A DNA stretch of 8,455 bases, taken from positions 1 through 8,455 of the forward strand of contig DAOSES010000038.1 of the NCBI GenBank assembly GCA_035363255.1, given 5' to 3'. Shown piece by piece: positions 1 through 6,643 of the stretch. Positions within the stretch are counted from its first letter, which is position 1; every line of letters starts with the position of its first letter. Position numbers and translations under genes: made by a program. This DNA comes from T3SED10-260 sp035363255. GTDB taxonomy: Bacteria > Caldisericota > Caldisericia > UBA6126. The notes beneath the pieces are model-generated. The model was not told where the DNA came from and ran no database searches. It worked only from the letters and a program-made list of their open reading frames with translations.

Positions 1-244
1 GGGGTAAAGAAGCAGGAACGCTTCCGAACACTTTTTTTGCGTACATCGGCCTGAATTTGACCTTGTCTGACAAGCGAATAATCCTATGGCTCTGGGATAG
101 GCAATGAGCCAGATAGGATCGATTCATAGCTAATACCTGGATGCCATGATCCAGAATAAAACTTTTCTCTTTTTTGCTTGCCTTTTGATACAGAGGCACT
201 ATCATATGAATGTAATTTTGACGTTCATTTAACATAAAGTTCAA
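1..244 (-). CDS. Transposase/integrase-like protein, N-terminal part, cut by window edge
   Basis: An open frame on the minus strand runs from a TTG at 244-242 through the left edge with no stop, giving about 81 residues. The segment around residues 19-45 reads LYQKASKKEKSFILD followed by MNRSYLAH. This resembles the N-terminal region of DDE integrase/transposases of insertion sequences common in Clostridia, which often have RYQKA-KKEK-ILDEF and a Y-NRSYA helix; that is a memory-based family match. The catalytic DDE domain would lie outside the window. The TTG start is chosen because AAGGAGG (254-260) sits 9 nt before it. An in-frame ATG at 235-233 is close to the usual family start, and an in-frame ATG at 277-275 has no ribosome binding site. 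The gene points away from the sugar operon and is probably a mobile element next to it. Whether it is intact cannot be told. Confidence 0.6.
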   Translation of the reverse strand, partial: MNFMLNERQNYIHMIVPLYQKASKKEKSFILDHGIQVLAMNRSYLAHCLSQSHRIIRLSDKVKFRPMYAKKVFGSVPASLP

Positions 245-245
245 G

Positions 246-287
246 TTACATGTCCTCCTTAGGTTTGTTAGACTCATAGGAGGACAC
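246..287 (-). CDS. Possible 13-codon leader ORF ahead of the transposase-like gene
   Basis: On the minus strand GTG at 287-285 opens a short frame (VSSYESNKPKEDM) that stops at TAA 248-246, one base before the TTG start of the transposase-like gene. AAAGGAG at 299-305 lies 11 nt upstream of the GTG. Its span covers the hairpin that contains the downstream ribosome binding site, so translating it could open that hairpin and couple the two frames. Frames this short arise by chance, so this is a suggestion only. Confidence 0.25.
   Translation of the reverse strand: MSSYESNKPKEDM
251..286 (-). promoter_or_regulatory. Hairpin that would mask the transposase ribosome binding site
   Basis: TGTCCTCCT (251-259) and AGGAGGACA (278-286) form a perfect 9-bp inverted repeat with an 18-nt loop. 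In the minus-strand transcript one arm contains most of the AAGGAGG ribosome binding site of the transposase-like gene, and the other is its complement. A fold would therefore reduce translation. Insertion sequences are known to hide transposase start signals this way. A subterminal repeat of the element is an alternative reading. Confidence 0.5.
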
Positions 288-331
288 TTTACTTGTTTCT
301 CCTTTCTATTTCAATTGTTCGCCTGGATTAT

Positions 332-386
332 TTTTAGGAGAAGCATCGAATTAATTTCGAGTAGATTTTAGGTGAAGCAATTCGAA
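332..386. repeat. Imperfect direct repeat just upstream of the operon promoter
   Basis: TTTTAGGAGAAGCATCGAA (332-350) recurs at 366-386 with one A-to-T change and a two-base insertion before TCGAA, a start-to-start distance of 34 nt. The second copy ends 3 bases before the -35 box. A TTCGA at 356-360 also forms a small inverted repeat with the TCGAA at 346-350. The position would suit a regulator binding site, but it could equally be debris from the neighbouring insertion element. Confidence 0.4.
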
Positions 387-389
387 AGC

Positions 390-419
390 TTGACAATATT
401 CGCTTTTAGTTATTATATT
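390..419 (+). promoter_or_regulatory. Sigma-70/sigma-A-type promoter for the sugar operon
   Basis: A perfect -35 box TTGACA (390-395) is followed after 18 nt by TATATT (414-419), which matches five of six -10 bases. TTATAT with 17-nt spacing is an overlapping alternative. Transcription would start near 425-428, leaving about 240 nt of leader before legB. It is the best promoter seen upstream of the operon, and the surrounding sequence is AT-rich as expected. No terminator is seen between it and legB. Confidence 0.6.
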
Positions 420-425
420 TATAGT

Positions 426-666
426 ATGATGTGTAAATATGTATACCCATACAATTTAGCGAGGAACCAAATAAATTTATTCTCAGAACGATAACTTGAT
501 CAGTTATACGAGGAAGAAAGTTATCACTTTAAATAGAGTTAACTTACATCCAGTGTATACGGTACAGTTTTGCGTGAATGTTTTTGCTCAAGATAAGAAA
601 ATGGTTGCTATAACTATGTATTTATTTTCGCTAATGTGAAGTTTGTATCAGTGGAAAGGAAGCCTT
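426..666 (+). promoter_or_regulatory. Long untranslated leader of the operon with alternative hairpins
   Basis: About 240 nt between the predicted transcription start and legB hold no convincing ORF. GATAACTT (490-497) pairs perfectly with AAGTTATC (518-525) across a 20-nt loop. The same left arm can instead pair ATAACT (491-496) with AGTTAT (502-507) across 5 nt, so the two folds exclude each other. A 12-bp palindrome AATAAATTTATT lies at 470-481. No U-run follows the stems, so a classical terminator-type attenuator is not supported. I do not recognise a known riboswitch class here. Confidence 0.3.
655..660 (+). promoter_or_regulatory. Ribosome binding site that sets the legB start
   Basis: AAAGGA lies 6 nt before the ATG at 667. 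This supports that ATG over the TTG at 643 in the same frame, which would add eight residues (MYQWKGSL) ahead of the normal Rossmann start and has no ribosome binding site of its own. Confidence 0.75.
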
Positions 667-1638
667 ATGAACATTCTCGTAACTGGCTCTGCAGGATTTA
701 TTGGTTCTCATTTATGCGAATTTCTGGTCCAACAAGGGCATAATGTCCGTGCTTTTGTGAGGTATAATTCTCGAAATCATTATGGATGGCTTGAAGAAAG
801 CCCCCATAAAAACAACATTGAGTATTACACTGGCGATATTCGGGATTTTGACAGCATAAAGGATTCTCTAAGAGGTATTGATATTGTTTTTCATCTTGCT
901 GCTCTCATTGGTATCCCGTATTCCTATGTATCCCCTTTAGCCTATATTAAAACCAACATTGAAGGATCCTATAATGTTCTTCAGGCTTCTAGAGAGCTTG
1001 GCATTAAAAGAGTTGTTCATACTTCTACTAGCGAGATTTATGGCACTGCTCAATATGTACCTATTGACGAGAAACATCCTGTAAATCCCCAGTCCCCTTA
1101 TGCTGCTACAAAATCTGGAGCTGATGAATTAGCACTAAGCTTCTATCGTTCTTTTGATCTTCCTGTAAGTGTTATCCGTCCCTTCAACACTTTTGGACCC
1201 AGGCAATCAGCCAGAGCTGTTATTCCTACAATTATTACGCAAGTGTTAGCAGGAAAAAAGGAAATTATTTTGGGGAACCTGGAATCTACAAGGGATATGA
1301 ACTACGTTCAAAATACCGTACAAGGATTTTATGAAGTTGGGCTCCATCAAGACAGCATTGGAGAAGTTGTTAATGTAGGTAGCGGAAGAGAAGTCAGCGT
1401 AAAAGAACTTGCACTTACTATAGCAAGACTATGCAATGTTTCGATTGATTTTAAGTTGGATGAGAACAGAATCCGTCCTGAAAAAAGTGAAGTAGAACGC
1501 TTACTTTGTGATGCGACTAAAGCAAATAGAATAGCAGGATGGGTACCAAAATACTCTCTTGAGGAGGGACTAAGCGAAACCATTGAGTGGTTTAAAGTCA
1601 ATCTTCACTTATTTAAACCTGACGTGTATAATATTTAG
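667..1638 (+). CDS. legB: NAD-dependent nucleotide-GlcNAc 4,6-dehydratase (LegB type)
   Basis: This is an extended short-chain dehydrogenase (323 aa, normal for the family) and probably the first committed enzyme of the pathway. It converts a nucleotide-activated GlcNAc to the 4-keto-6-deoxy sugar, using tightly bound NAD+. The N-terminal TGSAGFIG (6-13) is the dinucleotide-binding glycine motif. TSTSEIYG (119-126) supplies the dehydratase active-site segment with Glu123, and YAATK (145-149) is the catalytic YxxxK. RPFNTFGPRQ (171-180) is a conserved sugar-nucleotide dehydratase segment. It resembles the LegB group of the Campylobacter legionaminic acid pathway, which uses GDP-GlcNAc. No GDP-glucosamine-forming genes are visible here, so UDP versus GDP is open. 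The gene is first in the operon, 12 nt before the aminotransferase. A related 4,6-dehydratase such as a bacillosamine-type enzyme is less likely given the neighbours. Confidence 0.87.
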   Translation: MNILVTGSAGFIGSHLCEFLVQQGHNVRAFVRYNSRNHYGWLEESPHKNNIEYYTGDIRDFDSIKDSLRGIDIVFHLAALIGIPYSYVSPLAYIKTNIEGSYNVLQASRELGIKRVVHTSTSEIYGTAQYVPIDEKHPVNPQSPYAATKSGADELALSFYRSFDLPVSVIRPFNTFGPRQSARAVIPTIITQVLAGKKEIILGNLESTRDMNYVQNTVQGFYEVGLHQDSIGEVVNVGSGREVSVKELALTIARLCNVSIDFKLDENRIRPEKSEVERLLCDATKANRIAGWVPKYSLEEGLSETIEWFKVNLHLFKPDVYNI

Positions 1639-1650
1639 TCAAGGTGATGT

Positions 1651-2742
1651 ATGGAAATATTTCTTGATGCTCCAAATATTGGTGAATTAGAAAAACAGTA
1701 TTTATGCAGATGTATTGATTCAACATTTGTTTCTACTGTTGGACCTTTTGTGCCCGAGTTTGAGAGTAAATTTGCAGAATATGTGGGTACTAATTATGCC
1801 ATTTCGACTCAAAGCGGAACTGCTGCTATCCATATGGCATTACATGAGCTTGGGATAGGTACAGGTGATGAGGTTATTGTACCTGTAATAACATTTATCG
1901 CTTCGGTCAATCCTATTATGTATGTTGGAGCAACCCCAGTGTTTGTGGATATTGATCCCAAAACTTGGAACATAAACCCTGAGCTTGTTGAAAAAGCTAT
2001 TACAGCGAAAACAAAAGCAATTATACCTGTTCATTTATATGGCAATCCTTGTGATATGAATGCTTTGATGGACATATCCAAACGCTATGGCATACCAATC
2101 ATAGAAGATGCCACTGAAAGTCTTGGCGCAAGCTACATGGGAAAGAATACAGGAACTTTTGGAGACTTCGCTTGTTTTAGCTTCAATGGCAACAAAGTTA
2201 TCACTACCGGAGGTGGTGGTATGATTACTACCAACAATGAGCAATCCGCAAAACATATCAAGTTTCTTGTGAACCAAGCTCGAGATGACAGTAGGGGTTA
2301 TTATCATCCTGAGGTAGGCTTTAACTATCGAATGACTAATCTAGAAGCATCTTTGGGCTTAGCTCAAATGGAGAGACTGGAAGAGTTTTTGGCAAAGAAA
2401 ATGGAGTTTTTTAATATTTATTTAGATTGCTTTCGACATAACCGACACATTGAATTACAACAAGAAACCAAGCATGCTAAAAGCTCTTGGTGGCTTACCT
2501 CAGTTAAGATTGAATCCGATAAAGACATAGCTCAAATTCAAAGCGAATTGAAGGAAAATGGAGTTCCAACCCGAAGAGTCTTTCCTCCTATTGTTGAGTT
2601 TCCACCCTATAAACAGTTTTCTATAGGTGAATACCCGAATGCTTATGAATTGTACCGTACAGGTTTAAATTTACCCAGTTCAACAGTGAACACAAAAGAA
2701 ACAATTGAATTGGTTGCGGATCATGTCAACAGAGTTACATAA
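1651..2742 (+). CDS. legC: PLP-dependent sugar C4 aminotransferase (LegC type, DegT/DnrJ/EryC1 family)
   Basis: This probably transfers an amino group, usually from glutamate, to C4 of the 4-keto-6-deoxy-GlcNAc nucleotide made by the preceding enzyme. At 363 aa it has the family's usual length. SGTAAIHMAL (55-64) contributes to cofactor phosphate binding. IEDATESLGA (151-160) carries the Asp that contacts the pyridine nitrogen (Asp153). FNGNKVITTGGGGM (178-191) holds the Schiff-base Lys182. NYRMTNLEASLGLAQ (225-239) is the conserved DegT segment near the dimer interface. The start ATG at 1651 follows AAGGTGAT (1641-1648). The 3' end overlaps the acetyltransferase gene by 20 nt, which fits coupled translation of consecutive steps. 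The family is certain from the motifs; the exact substrate is inferred from gene order. Confidence 0.87.
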   Translation: MEIFLDAPNIGELEKQYLCRCIDSTFVSTVGPFVPEFESKFAEYVGTNYAISTQSGTAAIHMALHELGIGTGDEVIVPVITFIASVNPIMYVGATPVFVDIDPKTWNINPELVEKAITAKTKAIIPVHLYGNPCDMNALMDISKRYGIPIIEDATESLGASYMGKNTGTFGDFACFSFNGNKVITTGGGGMITTNNEQSAKHIKFLVNQARDDSRGYYHPEVGFNYRMTNLEASLGLAQMERLEEFLAKKMEFFNIYLDCFRHNRHIELQQETKHAKSSWWLTSVKIESDKDIAQIQSELKENGVPTRRVFPPIVEFPPYKQFSIGEYPNAYELYRTGLNLPSSTVNTKETIELVADHVNRVT

Positions 2743-3382
2743 ACCTAAAATAGTTCTTGTTGGTGGCGGGGGTCACTGTAAAGTAGTCATCTCTGTTTTA
2801 AAGAAACTGGAAGCATATGAAATTGTTGGCATTTCTGACTTACTTGAATCAATGGGAACTTCGCTATTAGATATAGAAATAAAGTTTACCGATCAAAATC
2901 TGAAAGAATTGTTTAATTCTGGAATTCAATACGCTTTGGTTACTTTAGGAAGTATTGGTGTCTCAGAAAAGAGAAAAGAACTATATTGCATGTTGAAAGA
3001 TATTGGATTTGTCATTCCTTCGATAGTATCCAACGAAGCAATAGTTGATGAGAGTGTGTTAATTGATGAAGGATCCGTAGTCATGCCTGGTGCAATAATA
3101 AACGCATGCACAGAAATTGGAAAAAATTGTATAATTAATACAGGAGCAATCATTGAGCATGATTGTCACATAGGAGACCATGTTCATATAGCTCCTGGTG
3201 TTACCTTGAGTGGATCAGTTAAAATTGGAAATTATTCTCATATCGGAACAGGTTCATCTGTTATTCAGAATATTTATATAGGTGAAAAAGTCATGGTTGG
3301 CGCAGGGAGTGTTGTAGTAAAGAATGTTTCAGATGACAAAAAAGTTTTTGGTGTGCCTGCAAAAGAAAGACTTACAGTTTGA
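2723..3382 (+). CDS. neuD: Sugar O/N-acetyltransferase, NeuD/PglD hexapeptide family (LegH role)
   Basis: This probably N-acetylates the C4 amino group using acetyl-CoA, giving the 2,4-diacetamido-2,4,6-trideoxyglucose nucleotide. The 219-aa protein has the two-part NeuD/PglD layout. An N-terminal Rossmann-like sugar-binding part begins IVLVGGGGHCK (10-20). A C-terminal left-handed beta-helix runs from about 103 to 200, with hexapeptide turns such as IGKNCI, IGDHVHIAPG and IGTGSSV. EHDCHIGD (145-152) contains the likely catalytic His146, equivalent to PglD His125. The C-terminal VFGVPAK is typical. I chose ATG 2723 because the family starts a few residues before the glycine-rich loop; the upstream TTG at 2705 lies deeper in legC. 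The ribosome binding site is weak (GGA close to the ATG), so translation probably relies on coupling with legC. An O-acetylating NeuD role is the alternative. Confidence 0.83.
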   Translation: MSTELHKPKIVLVGGGGHCKVVISVLKKLEAYEIVGISDLLESMGTSLLDIEIKFTDQNLKELFNSGIQYALVTLGSIGVSEKRKELYCMLKDIGFVIPSIVSNEAIVDESVLIDEGSVVMPGAIINACTEIGKNCIINTGAIIEHDCHIGDHVHIAPGVTLSGSVKIGNYSHIGTGSSVIQNIYIGEKVMVGAGSVVVKNVSDDKKVFGVPAKERLTV

Positions 3383-4596
3383 TGACTAAAATCAAAGTAG
3401 CTTTTTTTATTTCAGCTCGGTCCGAATACGGCTTACTTCGTTGGACTTTAAAGGAAGCGATAAAGTCAGAATTTATTGAACCTGTTTTGTATGTTGGCGG
3501 TGGAATGCTTTCGACCGCTTATGGAATGTCTATAAATGAGCTAATGCAAGAGTTTAGTGTTGATTTATTAATCCGAAGAGTTCCTTATTTGATTGATACT
3601 CCTGAGCCTACTGCGATAGCAAAAAGCCTTGGCATTGGAATAATATCATTGGCTCAACTTTTTCAAGAAGATAAGATTGATTTAATGGTTATTCTAGGTG
3701 ATAGATACGACACTATTATTCCTTCAACTCTTTCTACACTGAGTAATATTCCTATCATGCATATCTGTGGTGGCGATGTTACAGAAGGTGCAATAGATGA
3801 TCAGATCCGTAATTCTTTAACTAAGCTTTCTCATATTCATTTAGTACAGACTCCAGAAGCTGCTAAAATTGTTAGCTCTCTTGGTGAGGAAGATTGGCGG
3901 ATTGTTATGGCAGGTGCTCCGGGAGTAGAGAACATTAGGAAGCTAACATTACTTCCGAAAAAGGACCTTTATGAATTGCTTAGCCTTAGCATTGATGAGC
4001 CAGTATTGCTTTGTACTTATCACCCTGTAACGTTGGAGTCCGCTTTTTCGACTAAGGATCAAATAGATGAACTGATTTGTGCTTTAAAAAGCTTTAAAGA
4101 GTATCAGATTGTTATGACATATCCAGGAGTTGAAAGCGAATCCAATGAAATCATAGAAAGACTTAGAGAGTTTGAAGGCAGTTATGACAAGATTTTTTTA
4201 TTTGATAACTTGGGTTCAGCGAAGTATTTAGCCTTAATGAAGTATTGCCAGTGTGTTGTTGGGAACAGCTCAAGTGGAATCATCGAAGCTCCGTCCTTAA
4301 AGGTTCCCACATTGAATATTGGCACCAGACAACAAGGTCGAGTTTCTTCACAAAGTGTTATTCATTGTGGTTATACAAGCCTTGAAATCATTAATGCGCT
4401 AAACAATGCTTTATCAGATAAACATGTTAGTGCATGTAAAATATTCCTTAATCCCTATGAGCTTGAGAGTGAGTTAGGTTTCAGCCAAATGGTAGTTCAG
4501 GCAATTCTAAAAATGAAAGATCAGAAAAGTAGATTACTTAGTAAAAAACTTTCTTTTGAGGTAAAAACTAATGAGTGGAACACCTTTCTTAACTAA
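3382..4596 (+). CDS. legG: Hydrolysing nucleotide-sugar 2-epimerase (LegG/NeuC type)
   Basis: This removes the nucleotide and inverts C2, releasing 2,4-diacetamido-2,4,6-trideoxymannose for the synthase. The 404-aa length and GT-B-like fold match NeuC/WecB epimerases. SARSEYGLLR (11-20) corresponds to the NeuC TGTRADYGLL segment. LGDRYD (105-110), HICGGDVTEGAIDDQIRNS (127-145), TYHPVT (212-217) and GNSSSGIIEAPSL (294-306) followed by NIG-RQQGR are the expected substrate-binding and catalytic stretches. The ATG overlaps the neuD stop as TGATG, so the start at 3382 is preferred over the TTG at 3379; the upstream ribosome binding site is weak. The 3' end overlaps the synthase gene by 26 nt. NeuC acting on UDP-GlcNAc in sialic acid synthesis is the alternative, but the dehydratase, aminotransferase and acetyltransferase upstream argue for the diamino sugar. 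Confidence 0.87.
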   Translation: MTKIKVAFFISARSEYGLLRWTLKEAIKSEFIEPVLYVGGGMLSTAYGMSINELMQEFSVDLLIRRVPYLIDTPEPTAIAKSLGIGIISLAQLFQEDKIDLMVILGDRYDTIIPSTLSTLSNIPIMHICGGDVTEGAIDDQIRNSLTKLSHIHLVQTPEAAKIVSSLGEEDWRIVMAGAPGVENIRKLTLLPKKDLYELLSLSIDEPVLLCTYHPVTLESAFSTKDQIDELICALKSFKEYQIVMTYPGVESESNEIIERLREFEGSYDKIFLFDNLGSAKYLALMKYCQCVVGNSSSGIIEAPSLKVPTLNIGTRQQGRVSSQSVIHCGYTSLEIINALNNALSDKHVSACKIFLNPYELESELGFSQMVVQAILKMKDQKSRLLSKKLSFEVKTNEWNTFLN

Positions 4597-5608
4597 AAAC
4601 ACTGCATATATTATTGCTGAAGCAGGAGTAAATCATAATGGAGATATTACTAAGGCTCTTTGCTTGGTTGATGAAGCAAAAAAATCTGGAGCTGATGCAG
4701 TAAAATTTCAAACTTTTATTGCTGCTCAACTGATTTCAAAAGAAGCCAAAATGGCTGACTATCAAAAAGAAAACATTGGAAAAGAAACATCCCAACTGGA
4801 AATGATTAAACAGTTTGAGCTTAGTTTTGCTGACTTTGTTGTGATAAAAGAATATTGTGATAAGGTTAACATTCAGTTTCTTTCTACTCCTTTTGATTAT
4901 GAAAGTGTGGATTTTATAGATAGTCTAGTTCCGTTTTTTAAGATTAGCTCAGGAGAAATAACCAATTACCCATTTTTAAAATATATAGCAAAGAAAAAGA
5001 AACCAATCATACTTTCAACAGGAATGAGTACTTTATCTGAAGTTGAAAAGGCATTAGATGTCCTTACTAACGAAGGATGTAAGGATATTGTTCTTTTGCA
5101 TTGTACCACCAATTATCCTTGCCCATATGATGAAGTTAACTTAAATGCAATGCAGACAATTAGAGATGCATTCAAGCTACCTGTAGGATATTCTGATCAT
5201 ACTTTGGGGATTGAAGTGCCGATCGCAGCAGTAACTATGGGAGCTAAAGTAATTGAAAAACACTTTACGTTGGATAAAAATTTACTTGGTCCAGATCATA
5301 AAGCATCTCTTGATCCACAAGAATTAGCAGAAATGGTGAAAGCTATCAGAAACATAGAAAGTGCTTTAGGGGATGGGATAAAAAAACCCAATCAAAGCGA
5401 ATTAGAGGTTATGAGCGTAGCAAGAAAAAGCCTTGTCGCAACAAGGGATTTGAAGGCTAACGAAATTGTCAAAGAGAGCGATATTGCAATAAAAAGACCT
5501 GGGAATGGCATAAAGCCTGAATATATAGATGTTGTATTAGGAAAAAAATTGTTAAGAGATGTAGAAGAAGATGAATTGTTGAGCTGGGAATGCTTTTTTC
5601 AACTTTAA
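4571..5608 (+). CDS. legI: Nonulosonic acid synthase, PEP-condensing (LegI/NeuB family)
   Basis: This condenses the free 2,4-diacetamido-2,4,6-trideoxy hexose with phosphoenolpyruvate to make the nine-carbon acid, probably di-N-acetyl-legionaminic acid. The 345-aa protein has the NeuB TIM barrel (about 10-275) and a C-terminal SAF/antifreeze-like domain (about 285-345). Recognisable stretches are IAEAGVNHNG (15-24), KFQTF (45-49), STPFD (105-109), KISSGE (124-129), STGM (149-152), HCTTNYPCP (177-185), GYSDHTLG (206-213) and EKHFTLDKNLLGPDHKASLD (229-248). His210 and His231 have the 21-residue spacing of the two metal-binding histidines of meningococcal NeuB. RPGNGIKP (309-316) in the SAF domain contributes to the neighbouring active site of the dimer in the family. 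GAGG (4558-4561) is 9 nt before the ATG. Sialic or pseudaminic synthases are the alternatives. Confidence 0.9.
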   Translation: MSGTPFLTKNTAYIIAEAGVNHNGDITKALCLVDEAKKSGADAVKFQTFIAAQLISKEAKMADYQKENIGKETSQLEMIKQFELSFADFVVIKEYCDKVNIQFLSTPFDYESVDFIDSLVPFFKISSGEITNYPFLKYIAKKKKPIILSTGMSTLSEVEKALDVLTNEGCKDIVLLHCTTNYPCPYDEVNLNAMQTIRDAFKLPVGYSDHTLGIEVPIAAVTMGAKVIEKHFTLDKNLLGPDHKASLDPQELAEMVKAIRNIESALGDGIKKPNQSELEVMSVARKSLVATRDLKANEIVKESDIAIKRPGNGIKPEYIDVVLGKKLLRDVEEDELLSWECFFQL

Positions 5609-5635
5609 AATAAAGATAAGCATATTTTTGACAAC

Positions 5636-5640
5636 AAAGG
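5636..5640 (+). promoter_or_regulatory. Ribosome binding site that sets the first Gfo/Idh start
   Basis: AAAGG lies 7 nt before the ATG at 5648 but directly against the in-frame ATG at 5642. The second ATG is therefore the better start and gives MNIVVFGLGSMG, the usual N-terminus of the family. Confidence 0.6.
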
Positions 5641-5647
5641 AATGTTC

Positions 5648-6643
5648 ATGAATATAGTTGTTTTTGGTCTAGGATCAATGGGAAAAAGAAGAATCAAAAA
5701 AATAAAGAGTTTAATGCATAATGCTGAAATTATTGGCATTGATATAAATATTGAAAGATGCAAAGATGTTGAAAAGGAATTTGGAGTTACTACTGCTTCA
5801 AAAGAAGAAAACCTTTTACAATTAATTCATGCTGATGATTGTGCTTTTGTTTGTACTCACCCAAAGATGCATGCTGAGATTATTATGAATTGCTTAAGAA
5901 ATAACAGGCATGTTTTTACTGAGCTAAATTTGCAAAAGGATTGTTACAGAGAAATAATAGATTTACAAAAAAATAGCAATAAAGTTCTTTTTCAGTCGTG
6001 TACTCCTATTTTTCGCAAAGAAATAGCATACGTTAGTAAATTGATAGGTGCCACTAAGTGTAAATTAAATTATAATTATCATGTTGGACAGTATTTGCCT
6101 GATTGGCATCCTTGGGAAAGCTATAAAGATTTTTTTGTTGGGGAGGCAAAATATAATGCTTGCAGAGAGATCTTTGCAATAGAGTTGCCTTGGTTAATTA
6201 GAGCTTTTGGACCAATAAAGGAGTTTTCTTTTGTTAGCGGGACAAACACAAAGCTAGATTTAAACTACAATGATAATTACATGGGTTGCTTTATCCATGA
6301 AAATGGGACAAAAGGGCAGATAGAAGTAGATGTTATTTCACGAAAACCTATAAGAAATCTTGAAGTTTATGGTGAAGAGTTGCATCTTTTTTGGGATGGA
6401 AAGCCTGATGGTCTTAAAAAATTTAACATTGAAGCAAAAGAACTTGAAACTATATCACTTTATAATCAAGTTATACAGGATTCAAGGTATTCTGATTTTA
6501 TTATCGAGGATATGTATGCTGAGGAGATTAAATGTTTTTTTGATTGTGTTCATAAAAAACTTATACCGCCCTATACTTTGGAAGACGATGAATATACATT
6601 GACAATTATTGATAGAATTGAAAAAGAAAGCAGACAGATATGA
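5648..6643 (+). CDS. Gfo/Idh/MocA-family protein with non-canonical active site
   Basis: This is a 331-aa protein of the NAD(P)-dependent sugar oxidoreductase superfamily, probably cytoplasmic. VVFGLGSMGKRR (4-15) is a clear GxGxxG cofactor loop. HPKMHAEIIMNCLRNNRHVF (71-90) aligns with the usual helix and strand before the EKP motif, but here the motif reads TELN (91-94), so the usual Lys is missing. The segment CREIFAIELPWLIRAFG (172-188) matches the place where typical members have GGG-x-x-x-D-x-x-H. The Asp and His positions appear to be Ile175 and Ile178. YLPDWHPWESYKDF (149-162) and RKPIRNLEVYGEEL (232-245) look family-specific. I recall similar proteins in nonulosonic acid clusters of Firmicutes. 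Reductase, dehydrogenase or binding roles are all possible, and the substrate is unknown. The gene follows the synthase by 39 nt and overlaps the next gene by ATGA. Confidence 0.72.
   Translation: MNIVVFGLGSMGKRRIKKIKSLMHNAEIIGIDINIERCKDVEKEFGVTTASKEENLLQLIHADDCAFVCTHPKMHAEIIMNCLRNNRHVFTELNLQKDCYREIIDLQKNSNKVLFQSCTPIFRKEIAYVSKLIGATKCKLNYNYHVGQYLPDWHPWESYKDFFVGEAKYNACREIFAIELPWLIRAFGPIKEFSFVSGTNTKLDLNYNDNYMGCFIHENGTKGQIEVDVISRKPIRNLEVYGEELHLFWDGKPDGLKKFNIEAKELETISLYNQVIQDSRYSDFIIEDMYAEEIKCFFDCVHKKLIPPYTLEDDEYTLTIIDRIEKESRQI

Noticed and set aside
570..636. Flagellar sigma-28-type promoter near legB
   Set aside because: No TAAA box with a properly spaced GCCGATAA-like box was found; GATAAG near 593 stands alone.
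643..666. TTG at 643 as the legB start
   Set aside because: It adds eight residues ahead of the normal Rossmann N-terminus and lacks a ribosome binding site, while AAAGGA fits the ATG at 667.
1347..1601. Minus-strand open frames inside legB, legC, neuD and the Gfo genes, and a plus-strand frame at 6360-6602
   Set aside because: All lie within well-supported genes in other frames, show no recognisable motifs and have no ribosome binding sites worth noting.
2705..2722. TTG at 2705 as the neuD start
   Set aside because: It has no ribosome binding site and lengthens the overlap with legC. ATG 2723 gives a family-like N-terminus.
5628..5656. TTGACA at 5628-5633 as an internal promoter before the first Gfo/Idh gene
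   Set aside because: The only -10 candidates lie inside the coding sequence (AATATA at 5651), so transcripts would start after the ATG at 5648. The TTGACA falls in the AT-rich spacer by chance.
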